Below the pieces are notes generated by a model. It was not told the DNA's origin. It ran no database searches and saw only the letters and a list, made by a program, of their open reading frames with translations. From Fervidobacterium pennivorans DSM 9078 (GTDB taxonomy: Bacteria; Thermotogota; Thermotogae; Thermotogales; Fervidobacteriaceae), in assembly GCF_000235405.2 (NCBI RefSeq), contig NC_017095.1, positions 124,001-188,000 on the forward strand: a DNA stretch of 64,000 nucleotides. The letters run 5' to 3'. Made by a program: the position numbers and the translations under genes. Each line of letters begins with the position of its first letter. Position 1 is the stretch's first letter. Of the stretch, positions 33,795 to 41,966 are shown piece after piece.

Positions 33795-34805
33795 TTACAT
33801 TACTTTTCTGAATAATCCAAAAATTGAACCTATTCCGTATGATGTGTGCAAAGTTAGGAACGTAATCAATGAGTAGAAAAATAGTTTGAAGTTTCTGTGT
33901 TTGTGGGCTATCTTCAATGAGAATGTTGTAACAAGTGTCAGATAAAGCAAAAAGGGTATTACACAGAGCAATTTAAGAAATGTTGGAATTATAGGGATGA
34001 ACCATGTTATTAAGAGAGTAAGTAAATACACCACAAAAAACAAAGGTATCAAATGGCGCAATCTGTAGGCTCTTTTCACATATTTTGAACTGTGTGTCAC
34101 CCAAAATCCGTTTGAGTAGTTGTTTTCCCAAAGTTTTTTGAATGTGTCTCTTGCATAGTAATATGATTTTGCCTGAGGAACGAGCACAATCTTATAGCCT
34201 GCGCGTTTTAAACGTAAGTTGAATTCGATATCTTGGTTTCTTATCAGCCGTTCGTCAAATAGTCCTATGTTTTCGAAAATTTCTTTTTTGTATATTCCAT
34301 ACGCAACGGTATCGACATACTCGTTGTCTTCTACACCTGTTCTATACTTTGCCCCACCAATACCGAATGGATGCTTTAATACTTCACTTATTGCTATCGC
34401 TTTTGGATTATGAGCTCTTGGGAGTGTTTCCATTAATCCTCCAGCAACATCACAGAGGTTTGACTCGATGGCTTCAACGCAGGCAGATATATAGTTCTCT
34501 GAGTAAGTTGCATGCCCACTTGCTATCATTATATACTTCCCAGAAGCGTTTTGTATACCGATGTTCAAGCCAGCAGGTGTGTGCTTTTTAGGATTTTGGA
34601 GTATCTTTATTTTTGTGGGATATTTTGAGACATATTCTTCGAGAATTTTCTTTGTATTGTCAGTGCTCATACCATCTACCACGATGATTTCGATGGCCTT
34701 GTAATCGTTGTTGAGTAAGCTTTCGAGTGTTTTTGAAATGGTCTTTTCTTCGTTGTAAACAGGGATAATTATCGAGATTTTGTTTTGAGAATTGATATCA
34801 AACAT
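33795..34805 (-). CDS. Glycosyltransferase family 2 with C-terminal membrane segments
   Basis: 336 residues from ATG 34805; the minus strand carries GGAGGAATTC just before it, so the longer upstream frame is not used. KISIIIPVYNEEKTISKTLE is the nucleotide-binding start and EIIVVDGMSTDNTKKILEEY follows. QNASGKYIMIASGHATY takes the DxD position with an altered S-G-H, a known variant in ExoA-like GT2 enzymes. Residues about 230-336 contain two to three membrane segments (LRHLIPLFFVVYLLTLLITW). ExoA-like enzymes add sugars to lipid-linked succinoglycan-type units. A truncated close relative lies at 31,522-32,110. Confidence 0.87.
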   Translation of the reverse strand: MFDINSQNKISIIIPVYNEEKTISKTLESLLNNDYKAIEIIVVDGMSTDNTKKILEEYVSKYPTKIKILQNPKKHTPAGLNIGIQNASGKYIMIASGHATYSENYISACVEAIESNLCDVAGGLMETLPRAHNPKAIAISEVLKHPFGIGGAKYRTGVEDNEYVDTVAYGIYKKEIFENIGLFDERLIRNQDIEFNLRLKRAGYKIVLVPQAKSYYYARDTFKKLWENNYSNGFWVTHSSKYVKRAYRLRHLIPLFFVVYLLTLLITWFIPIIPTFLKLLCVIPFLLYLTLVTTFSLKIAHKHRNFKLFFYSLITFLTLHTSYGIGSIFGLFRKVM

Positions 34806-35010
34806 GTGAATTCCTCCATATGTTTTTTTAGAATTGTTCCATTTGAAAGTATATCGCATTTGATTGTGTTTTCAACTACAAAAGGAGGTAAACGGCAAGA
34901 ATAAGTGAGAAGGTAGCAAATGTAGTGCAGTCAAAACTAGGGGATTGCGTTGCTGGGTTGTTTGAAGGATGTATGGTGGAATTTTAAGAAGACACTGGTG
35001 GTTTTCGATT

Positions 35011-35133
35011 TTAATTAGATGGGAAACAATCGTCTCGAATTTCGGCAATTTTTCCTTCGACGAATCTCTTAATGCGCTGAATCTCATCCAAAATGTTTTG
35101 TAAGAATAATTTAACGTCCCGTTTTTTAGACAT
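35011..35133 (-). pseudogene. HepT-like toxin fragment
   Basis: ATG 35133 opens a 40-codon frame: MSKKRDVKLFLQNILDEIQR then IKRFVEGKIAEIRDDCFPSN and stop. The D-V-x-L-F-L-x-x-I-L-x-x-I start is typical of HepT (DUF86) RNases. The rest of a normal ~110-residue HepT, including the R-N-x-x-x-H catalytic motif, is absent, so it is a dead remnant. The MNT-type partner gene lies just upstream on the same strand. A second copy of the hepT start, with a 32-bp repeat, intervenes. The ~200 bp between this fragment and the GT2 gene hold nothing clear. Confidence 0.7.
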
Positions 35134-35220
35134 ATTTTGCTTCCTCCAAAATCAAAAAATCCCATCCTGGAATTGTTTGTGGAGAACAGTTTTTTAGACA
35201 TATTTTGCTTCCTCCAAAAT
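35121..35220. repeat. 32-bp exact direct repeat at the mntA-hepT junction
   Basis: Positions 35,121-35,152 and 35,189-35,220 are identical, 68 bp apart. Both contain the reverse complement of the hepT start (ATGTCTAAAAAAC) and a TTTTGGAGGAAGC ribosome site region. The repeat looks like a short duplication that split the toxin gene from its antitoxin. Confidence 0.85.
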
Positions 35221-35490
35221 GTATGGTTTTAGTCGCGGTTTTATAGCAGATTTGATAACAAGGTCGACGGTTTTTCCGAAAAGTTCTTCAAGGTAGAATT
35301 TTAGGTCCATGTAGTTATCGAATGTTTTATAGCCTTCTTTAAATTGAACCAAAATGTCGATGTCACTCTCTTCGTTCTCCTCACCTCTCGCGTACGAGCC
35401 AAAGAGTGCAATTTCTTCTACGCCAAAATTTTGGACAAGGTATTGTTTTTGTTCAGTCAGTATTTTGAGAATATCTTCTTGCCTTTTCAT
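35194..35490 (-). CDS. MNT-domain nucleotidyltransferase, MntA-like antitoxin
   Basis: 98 residues from ATG 35490 (GGTGGTGGTGT upstream on the minus strand). A TATAAT hexamer at 35,524-35,529 (minus) may be its -10. The minimal nucleotidyltransferase signature is complete: ALFGSYARGEENEESDIDIL, i.e. GSxxRG-x(8)-D-x-D, with the third acidic residue in KTVDLVIKSAIK. In MntA-HepT pairs this enzyme AMPylates and silences the HepT RNase. Here hepT is broken, leaving an orphan antitoxin. Its stop overlaps the first copy of the hepT start codon (ATGTCTAA). Confidence 0.85.
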   Translation of the reverse strand: MKRQEDILKILTEQKQYLVQNFGVEEIALFGSYARGEENEESDIDILVQFKEGYKTFDNYMDLKFYLEELFGKTVDLVIKSAIKPRLKPYILEEAKYV

Positions 35491-35660
35491 ATACACCACC
35501 ACCGAGCAGAGTATTCAAAAATTATTATACCATACCCCCGCATTTAATGAGAGGCAATATATTTACATCAGGCATAGAAACTTTTATCCAATCCAGTTAA
35601 CGATTTCATATATCAATGGTAAAATCTACAATGAGAGACAAATAGATAAGGGGTGGTTAG

Positions 35661-36284
35661 ATGGTTGAGAGTAAAGAGATAGATACTTTAGTTTTTGACC
35701 TTGGCAGAGTATTAATACACTGGGACCCGTATGGGTATATGGTTGAGGAGTTTGGCGAAGAGATTGCTAAGCGACTGGCTGAGAGAGTCTTCAGTGTCCC
35801 GGAATGGAATTTGATGGACAAAGGTGATATATCCGAGTCACAGCTTTGGAAGATGATGGAGGAAAGATACCCGGAAGATGCACGGTACATTCACCATATG
35901 AAGAATGTGGTATTGAATTTGCTTAAGCCGATAGAGGAGAACACAAGGTTGTTGCCTATTCTGAAGACTCATGGGCATCGCCTGTGTGTGCTTTCGAATT
36001 TCAGCTACAAGGCATTTGAGTATGTGTACAATACGTTCGATTTTTTCAAGTATTTCGATTGCATGGTCATCTCAAGCCATGTTAAAAAGATAAAGCCCAA
36101 TGAAGATATTTTCTATGAATTAATGGAACGTTGCGGTGTGAAACCATCAAGTTCTTTGTTTATTGACGATAGGGCGGATAATATTGAAACAGCGAAGAGA
36201 TTGGGTTTCTATGTTATTCATCTTGTTGAACATTGGAAGTTGAAAGAAGCGTTGGAGAAGATGCTTGGAATTAAGTTTGAATAA
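35661..36284 (+). CDS. HAD-superfamily phosphatase, subfamily IA (YihX-like)
   Basis: 207 residues from ATG 35661 after GGGGTGG. Motif I is LVFDLGRVLIHWDP, the D-x-G-x-V form found in YihX-like sugar-phosphate phosphatases. Motif II is LCVLSNFS, motif III is the Lys in VKKIKPNEDIFYEL, and motif IV is SLFIDDRADNIETAKRLG. The helical cap lies between residues 20 and 85. YihX acts on alpha-glucose-1-phosphate; the substrate here is unknown. It ends just ahead of the mannose-1-phosphate guanylyltransferase gene, so it may share its transcript. Confidence 0.87.
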   Translation: MVESKEIDTLVFDLGRVLIHWDPYGYMVEEFGEEIAKRLAERVFSVPEWNLMDKGDISESQLWKMMEERYPEDARYIHHMKNVVLNLLKPIEENTRLLPILKTHGHRLCVLSNFSYKAFEYVYNTFDFFKYFDCMVISSHVKKIKPNEDIFYELMERCGVKPSSSLFIDDRADNIETAKRLGFYVIHLVEHWKLKEALEKMLGIKFE

Positions 36285-36315
36285 GAGACTAGGAGTGTTC
36301 AGGAGGAGAGATAGT

Positions 36316-37380
36316 ATGGCTGAAACTAAGGACTTTGCATTAATTATGGCTGGTGGAAAAGGTGAACGATTTTGGCCACTTTCAACAGATGAAAGACCAA
36401 AACAGTTTTTGAATTTGTTCAGTGACAAGACGATGATACAGCTCACCGTTGAAAGACTTGAGGGACTTGTTCCGATTAATCATACGTTTGTTGTTACAGG
36501 CAAGCAGTATGTAGAAATCACAAGTGAACAGTTGGCAGGGTTGCCAAGGGAGAATATAATTGTTGAGCCGATGGGGAGAAATACAGCACCAGCAATCGCA
36601 TTATCGGCTTTCTATATCAAAAAACATTTTGGCAGTGCTAACCTTGTGGTTCTACCAGCGGATCATCTTGTAAAGGACGTTGAAGGGTTTAGGAAGGCTT
36701 TGAAGAGTGCTTTGGATTTTATCAAGAAAAATAAAGATGCCGTCGTTACTCTTGGAATAAAGCCAGATAGACCTGAGACAGGATATGGGTATATTAAATT
36801 CGTGAGGGAGAATGAAGATGTTAAATACAACGAAACGGTATTGAGAGTTCAAAGATTTGTTGAAAAGCCAGCATATGAGGTAGCACTCAAATACTTAGAA
36901 GAGGGCAATTACCTGTGGAATGCTGGGATATTCATTTGGAATGTTGATACGATAATCGAGACAACAAGAAAATTTCTACCAAAGACTTACGAAATTCTCA
37001 ATAAGTTATTTGAATTGCCTGAGAATTCATACGAGCAGGCTTTGAAAGAACTCTATCCACAGGTTGATAATATCTCCGTTGACTATGGGATAATGGAGCA
37101 TTACGATAGGATTTATGTTATCCCTTCGGCATTTGGGTGGGACGATGTGGGAAGTTGGACAAGTGTTGAAAGGCACAGTGAGAAAGACGAGATGGGAAAT
37201 GTGTTGGCGAGTAATGTGTATTATTTCAAGAGTAAGGGAAATATAGTCAAAACGAACAAGAAGACGATTCTGAACGATGTTGAGGATTTGATAGTGATTG
37301 AGACGGATGAGTATATAGTGATTTCGAGTAAGAAATCGGCGCAGGGGATTAAGGATATAAAGAAGGAAGTAGGTAAGTAA
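36316..37380 (+). CDS. manC: Mannose-1-phosphate guanylyltransferase
   Basis: 354 residues. ATG 36316 has AGGAGGAGA seven bases upstream; the longer frame overlapping the HAD gene is unlikely. Start: DFALIMAGGKGERFWPLSTD (G-G-x-G-x-R-x-W-P-L-S loop). Then ERPKQFLNLF, VEPMGRNTAPAIALSAFYIK, VVLPADHLV, and VQRFVEKPAYEVALKYLEEG with the F-V-E-K-P motif. It makes GDP-mannose from mannose-1-phosphate and GTP. The C-terminal isomerase domain of bifunctional ManC is absent (short, GT-only form as in Thermotoga). No phosphomannomutase lies in the window. Confidence 0.93.
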   Translation: MAETKDFALIMAGGKGERFWPLSTDERPKQFLNLFSDKTMIQLTVERLEGLVPINHTFVVTGKQYVEITSEQLAGLPRENIIVEPMGRNTAPAIALSAFYIKKHFGSANLVVLPADHLVKDVEGFRKALKSALDFIKKNKDAVVTLGIKPDRPETGYGYIKFVRENEDVKYNETVLRVQRFVEKPAYEVALKYLEEGNYLWNAGIFIWNVDTIIETTRKFLPKTYEILNKLFELPENSYEQALKELYPQVDNISVDYGIMEHYDRIYVIPSAFGWDDVGSWTSVERHSEKDEMGNVLASNVYYFKSKGNIVKTNKKTILNDVEDLIVIETDEYIVISSKKSAQGIKDIKKEVGK

Positions 37381-37412
37381 GGTTGAAAAAATGGGGGAAG
37401 GGGGTGAGTTTG

Positions 37413-38330
37413 ATGGGACACAAGTATTTTGTTTCTTCAAAGAATAAAGTTTTTGCGTTTAGTAGTGATATGAAGCCTGCTTTGGTTATCGAAAATGGAG
37501 ATGAAGTTGTCTTTGAAACGATGGATTGTTTTTCAAACCAGATAAGGACAGCAGAAGATAGGTTGGAGCATCTCAATTGGTCGGAAGTTAACCCTGCAAC
37601 GGGTCCTGTTTTCTTGGAAGGAGCGAAGCCTGGGGATGCATTGGTAGTTAAGATACTCGATGTCGAAGTTGCAAATCAAGGTGTTATGATTGCTGGAAAA
37701 GGACTCGGACCTCTTGGAGAAAAGTTTGAAAGTTTTTATACAAAGATTGTGAAAATAGAAAACGGTTGTGCGATTTTTAATAATTTGGAATTGCCTATTG
37801 ACCCAATGATAGGTGTGATTGGAGTAGCACCGAAAGAAGGAAGTGTAAATTGTGGTACTCCAGGACCCCATGGAGGGAATTTGGATACAAGGTGTATAAA
37901 GAAAGGGACAAAGGTGATTTTGCCGGTTTTTGTCGAAGGTGGTCTGCTTGCTTTGGGTGATTTACACGCGCTCATGGGGGATGGGGAAGTTTGTGGAACG
38001 GGGATAGAAGTTGCTGGGAAGGTTACGGCAAGAATTTTTGTCAAAAAGGGCTTGGAGCTCAGGAATCCGATGGTAATTTCTGAAGGTAGTTTGTTAACTT
38101 TAGCTTCTGCAAGAACATTGGATGAAGCGATGAAATCAGCCGTGAGTGATATGGCGGAGTTTGTACTAAGATATGCTAACATTAGCCTTGAAGAATTGAC
38201 GATGTTGTTTAGCATCGTTGGACATGCTGAGATTTCACAAGTTGTAGACCCACTTGTAACGGTAAGGTTTAGGATGCCACTGGATGTTCTTGAAAAGTTG
38301 GGGTTTCCGAAAGATACTATTGGATATTAG
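37413..38330 (+). CDS. Acetamidase/formamidase family protein
   Basis: 305 residues from ATG 37413; GGGGGTGA ends five bases upstream. Conserved blocks: ETMDCFSNQIRTAED, NPATGPVFLEGAKPGDALVV, GVIGVAPKEGSVNCGTPGPH then GGNLDTR, and LPVFVEGGLLALGDLHALMG followed by DGEVCGTGIEV. The D-T-R/G-D-x-H-A-x-x-G-D-G-E residues bind the metals. The family hydrolyses short amides to acid and ammonia; a homologue is common in Thermotoga. It is small compared with fungal acetamidases but normal for this bacterial branch. Its place among sugar genes gives no clue to the substrate. Confidence 0.9.
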   Translation: MGHKYFVSSKNKVFAFSSDMKPALVIENGDEVVFETMDCFSNQIRTAEDRLEHLNWSEVNPATGPVFLEGAKPGDALVVKILDVEVANQGVMIAGKGLGPLGEKFESFYTKIVKIENGCAIFNNLELPIDPMIGVIGVAPKEGSVNCGTPGPHGGNLDTRCIKKGTKVILPVFVEGGLLALGDLHALMGDGEVCGTGIEVAGKVTARIFVKKGLELRNPMVISEGSLLTLASARTLDEAMKSAVSDMAEFVLRYANISLEELTMLFSIVGHAEISQVVDPLVTVRFRMPLDVLEKLGFPKDTIGY

Positions 38331-38351
38331 AACGGAAAAGGAGGAATGAAA

Positions 38352-39101
38352 ATGATTTCTGAAACTGCAAAGATAGGTATTAATGTGAGACTTGGTGAAA
38401 ATGTTGTTATCGAAGATAATGTTGTGATTGGTGATAATGTTGTGATTGGTCACAATGTTGTTATCAGGAAAGACACGGTGATTGGTGAAGGGTGCGTTAT
38501 AGGTGATAACACGGTGCTTGGAAAAAAGCCGTTTAAAGCTTCAGCATCTGCGACGACTGATGAGAAAGAGCTTCCTCCACTTGTGCTTGGGAAATACGTA
38601 ACGATTGGTGCAAATTGTGTGATTTACAGAGGAGCAGTTTTGCATGATTTTGTGTTCGTTGGAGACCTTGCAAGTATACGAGAGGACGTGGAGATTGGGG
38701 AATATACAATAGTTGGTAGGGGAGTAGCAGTTGAGAATAAAACAAAGATAGGAAAGTATGTGAAGATAGAAACAAATGCTTATATTACTGCTATATCGAC
38801 AATAGAAGATTATTGTTTCATAGCCCCGAATGTGACGTTTACAAACGACAATTTCTTGGGACGAACTGAGGAAAGGAAAAAGTATTTTAAAGGACCAACT
38901 TTGAAAAAAGGTGCACGTATCGGTGCTAGTTCGACGATACTTCCTGGAATAGTGATTGCCGAAGACACGCTCATTGCTGCCGGTTCGGTCGTCACGAAAG
39001 ACACAAACCCAAGAAAGATTTACATGGGCGTTCCTGCAAGAGAATATAAAGATGTACCTCCAGAACAGTTGTTGGAGAATCAATTGTATTACAAAGGCTG
39101 A
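38352..39101 (+). CDS. Hexapeptide-repeat acyltransferase (WbpD-like)
   Basis: 249 residues from ATG 38352; ATG 38346 touches the AAAAGGAGGA site. A long left-handed beta-helix starts with ENVVIEDNVVIGDNVVIGHN and continues to ASSTILPGIVIAEDTLIAAG. The FIAPNVTFTNDNFLGRTEER block with N-D, and VVTKDTNPRKIYMGVPAREY, resemble WbpD/WlbB enzymes that N-acetylate UDP-3-amino sugar acids. Pathway partners (wbpA, wbpB, wbpE) are absent from the window, so specificity is open. Its 3' end overlaps the convergent rbsK gene by 13 bp. Confidence 0.82.
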   Translation: MISETAKIGINVRLGENVVIEDNVVIGDNVVIGHNVVIRKDTVIGEGCVIGDNTVLGKKPFKASASATTDEKELPPLVLGKYVTIGANCVIYRGAVLHDFVFVGDLASIREDVEIGEYTIVGRGVAVENKTKIGKYVKIETNAYITAISTIEDYCFIAPNVTFTNDNFLGRTEERKKYFKGPTLKKGARIGASSTILPGIVIAEDTLIAAGSVVTKDTNPRKIYMGVPAREYKDVPPEQLLENQLYYKG

Positions 39102-40006
39102 ATACCTTTTAAAAACTCTTCAACTTCAATCCTTTTGGGAATTGATGGCTGAGCACCTTTTCTTGTAACAGAGATAGCCGCACATATATTGGCGTATCTT
39201 ATAGCCTCGGCTAAGTCTTTACCTTCACTCAAGGCTACTGCAAGAGCTCCATTAAAGACATCGCCAGCTGCTGTTGTGTCGACAGCTGTGACTTTTATTG
39301 TTGGAATGTTGAAGAGTCTGTTGGAATCTACATACGTTGCTCCCTTATCCCCCAGTTTAACTATCATAGCCTTCAAACCTAATTTGTTGAATTTTTCGAA
39401 AGAATCTTCTATTGAAACAAAATTGTCAAAAAACGTTTTGCTAAGTGCGTTAAGTTCTTCCTCATTTGGTGTAAGAAAGTCGACATATCTAAAAATCTCG
39501 GGCCTGATATCTTGAGCTGGTGCGGGGTCAAAAATAACTATTTTGCTTGCTTCTTTAAACATAGCACAAGCGTAGAGTGTTGTTTCGAAAGGTATCTCGT
39601 TCTGTACAAGTAAGATATTAGCTTTGAGCAGCTCCTCTTTCGAATCTAATACCATTTCTTGAGTTAAACAAGCATTCGCACCTGGATAGATTATTATTCT
39701 ATTCTCTCCCGAGAGGCAAACTTCGATAAAAGCCATACCTGTCGAGATACCACTGACAACTCTGTATCCGTGAATATTCTCGCGTTCGTAGTTTTCAGTC
39801 AATATTTTTCCGTATTGATCATCACCTACGGCGGTGAGAAAATACACGGGTTTCTCAGATAGGCGGGCAATAGCAACTGCTTGGTTGGCTCCTTTTCCAC
39901 CAGGAAAATACTCAAGTTTAGTTATTCTCTGAGTCTCTCCGGGATTTGTGAAATGTTCCACTGTGAGCACGATATCTATGTTTGAGCTTCCAACGATAGC
40001 AATCAT
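39089..40006 (-). CDS. rbsK: Ribokinase
   Basis: 305 residues from ATG 40006, overlapping the rbsR stop. PfkB fold: AIVGSSNIDIVLTVEHFTNP, FPGGKGANQAVAIARLSEKP with the double-Gly substrate motif, and VTAVDTTAAGDVFNGALAVA with the anion hole and catalytic Asp. It phosphorylates ribose delivered by RbsABC to ribose-5-phosphate. It is the last gene of the rbs operon. Confidence 0.94.
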   Translation of the reverse strand: MIAIVGSSNIDIVLTVEHFTNPGETQRITKLEYFPGGKGANQAVAIARLSEKPVYFLTAVGDDQYGKILTENYERENIHGYRVVSGISTGMAFIEVCLSGENRIIIYPGANACLTQEMVLDSKEELLKANILLVQNEIPFETTLYACAMFKEASKIVIFDPAPAQDIRPEIFRYVDFLTPNEEELNALSKTFFDNFVSIEDSFEKFNKLGLKAMIVKLGDKGATYVDSNRLFNIPTIKVTAVDTTAAGDVFNGALAVALSEGKDLAEAIRYANICAAISVTRKGAQPSIPKRIEVEEFLKGIQPL

Positions 40007-41001
40007 ATTTTTGTCCTCCTTGTTGATTCTCGGACTACAAGTTCCGGATCTAGGATAATTCCTTCGGCTGTTGATAACTGCTCTTTTATCATAAGTAATA
40101 AGAGTTCGGAAGCTTTTTGACCCATCTCGTACATCGGCTGGCGTACAGTTGTTAAGGCGGGTTTATAGTGCTTGCTGAAGGGTATATCATCGAAACCTGT
40201 TACACTAATTTGTTCAGGGACATGTATCCCTTTCTCTTCCAAAGCGTCTATAACTCCAAAGGCTATCAAGTCATTTCCACACAGAATTGCGTCGAATTCT
40301 AATATATCATCGAACTGCGAAGCAAAGTTGTAACCTGCTCTATATGAAAATCCTGTGAAATAGTGTTCATGTTTGTATTTACCTGATTTCATTCTTTCCA
40401 TAAACGCTACGTGACGTTGTTTTGCGCTGAAGGTATTCTTATCACCGTTGACAAACAAAAAGCTCTCGTGACCGTTTTCAATAAGATGGTCGAGCAGTAA
40501 GTTTATACCTTTTTTGTTGTCAACGATAACGTAAGAGGAGTTAACACCCCGTATGATTCTGTCCAAGAAGACAACTTTTAGTCCCTGCTCAATTTTACGG
40601 AGTAATTTTGGATTAGAGTCTCCAGAACCTGTGAACAGTAATCCATCTATGTGTTTGGAGAGAAGGACATCGAGTAGGTGGTTTTCTTCGTTTTTGTCTT
40701 GATCGGAGCTTCCGAAAATAAGAGTGTAGCCGTGTTTTCTTAAATAATCTTCTGCACCACGAACGATGTGTGCAAAGAATGGGTTTGTTATGTCTGGAAG
40801 TATGAAACCAATAGTTTTTGTTGCGCCATTCCTCAAACTCCGAGCTATACTACTGGGAGAGTACCCCAGTTCTTGTACGGCTTTGATAACTTTTTCCGTT
40901 AATTCCTTTGAGACTGGTGCGGAGCCTGTTAAAACTCTCGATACTGTCGAGATAGAAACTCCTGAGAGTTTAGCAACATCTTTGATACTTACTTTTTTCA
41001 T
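40003..41001 (-). CDS. rbsR: LacI-family repressor of the ribose operon
   Basis: 332 residues from ATG 41001. HTH: VSIKDVAKLSGVSISTVSRV, with the LacI hinge PSSIARSLRN. The sugar-binding domain starts KTIGFILPDITNPFFAHIVR and includes DAILCGNDLIAFGVIDALEE and ISVTGFDDIPFSKHYKPALT. It should bind the GAAAACGTTTTC operators in front of rbsD and release them on binding ribose or a derivative. It is placed between rbsB and rbsK, so it is itself under operon control; a stem-loop precedes it. Confidence 0.93.
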   Translation of the reverse strand: MKKVSIKDVAKLSGVSISTVSRVLTGSAPVSKELTEKVIKAVQELGYSPSSIARSLRNGATKTIGFILPDITNPFFAHIVRGAEDYLRKHGYTLIFGSSDQDKNEENHLLDVLLSKHIDGLLFTGSGDSNPKLLRKIEQGLKVVFLDRIIRGVNSSYVIVDNKKGINLLLDHLIENGHESFLFVNGDKNTFSAKQRHVAFMERMKSGKYKHEHYFTGFSYRAGYNFASQFDDILEFDAILCGNDLIAFGVIDALEEKGIHVPEQISVTGFDDIPFSKHYKPALTTVRQPMYEMGQKASELLLLMIKEQLSTAEGIILDPELVVRESTRRTKI

Positions 41002-41022
41002 GCCGTTCCTCCTTTTGAAATG

Positions 41023-41043
41023 CCCAGGGGATTACCCCCTGGG
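41023..41043 (-). promoter_or_regulatory. Intergenic stem-loop between rbsB and rbsR
   Basis: CCCAGGGG (41,023-41,030) pairs exactly with CCCCTGGG (41,036-41,043) around ATTAC. There is no T run after it on the minus strand, so it is more likely an mRNA stabiliser or partial terminator that keeps rbsB expression above rbsR-rbsK than a full terminator. Confidence 0.7.
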
Positions 41044-41070
41044 TGACAGAATATTGCTCATGTTTATATT

Positions 41071-41952
41071 TTACTTCCCTTTTGTCACAAGCTCAAGTTC
41101 CACTGGAATAAATATTGTCTTTTGCTTTAAGTATTCGTATGCTTTTTGAACAGCGAGCTGACCCATGAGGTAAGGTTGCTGTGCCACTGTAGCTGCCATT
41201 TCGCCTTTTTTCACTGCTTCGAGAGCATCTGGAATTGCATCGAAACCTACCACCATTATCTTTCCAAGTTTCTTGGCAGCTCTAATAGCTTCAATTGCAC
41301 CAAGTGCCATCTCATCGTTCTGCGCAAAAACGGCGTCAATATCAGGGTATGCCTGAAGGATATTCTCCATGACTCTCATACCTTCTGCTCTATTGAAATT
41401 TGCGACTTGTTCTGCAACAAGCTGGATCCCTGGGTATTTTTTGAGCTCGGTTTTAAACCCAAGTCCGCGGTCACGAGCAGCTGAAGTTCCTGGAATTCCA
41501 ACAAGCATGACAACCTTTCCTTTGCCTTTGAGTTGTTCTGCTATGAATCTTGCTGCCATGGCTCCACCTGCCACATTGTCAGACGCTATGTGAACTACAA
41601 CTTGTCCACCAGCTGCAGCGCGGTCAACCGTGATAACAGGAATCTTTGCTTTGTTCGCAGCTTCAATTGCCGGCACTATTGCGGCACTGTCTGTTGGGTT
41701 AATTATTATTAGGTCAACTTTTTTCTGAATCAAGTCCTCAATGTCGTTGAGTTGTTTTGCCGGCTTGTCTTGTGCATCAACAACAAGTAAAGTTATTCCG
41801 AGTTCTTTTGCAGCTGCAAGAGCTCCATCTCTAAGTGTTACAAAGAACGGGTTGTTAAGTGTTGACAACGAGAGACCTACCCTGAAGCTGAAAGCTGAGA
41901 CTACCAAAAGCAACACCGCAAGAACCACCACTAACCTTTTCATACCGTTCAC
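41071..41952 (-). CDS. rbsB: Ribose ABC transporter, substrate-binding protein
   Basis: 293 residues from ATG 41952. Signal peptide: MKRLVVVLAVLLLVVSAFS, cleaved near FSF. The mature part reads RVGLSLSTLNNPFFVTLRDG, DLIIINPTDSAAIVPAIEAA, VVHIASDNVAGGAMAARFIA and AVFAQNDEMALGAIEAIRAA, all as in RbsB; the Asp, Arg and Asn residues in these blocks contact ribopyranose. It acts in the periplasm. Confidence 0.95.
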   Translation of the reverse strand: MNGMKRLVVVLAVLLLVVSAFSFRVGLSLSTLNNPFFVTLRDGALAAAKELGITLLVVDAQDKPAKQLNDIEDLIQKKVDLIIINPTDSAAIVPAIEAANKAKIPVITVDRAAAGGQVVVHIASDNVAGGAMAARFIAEQLKGKGKVVMLVGIPGTSAARDRGLGFKTELKKYPGIQLVAEQVANFNRAEGMRVMENILQAYPDIDAVFAQNDEMALGAIEAIRAAKKLGKIMVVGFDAIPDALEAVKKGEMAATVAQQPYLMGQLAVQKAYEYLKQKTIFIPVELELVTKGK

Positions 41953-41966
41953 CTCCCAAAAGTGTG

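Noticed and set aside
34872-35201. 109-codon minus-strand frame starting at the first hepT-like ATG
   Set aside because: Its start is the duplicated hepT start but the following sequence has no HepT features; it arises from the 32-bp duplication and a frame change.
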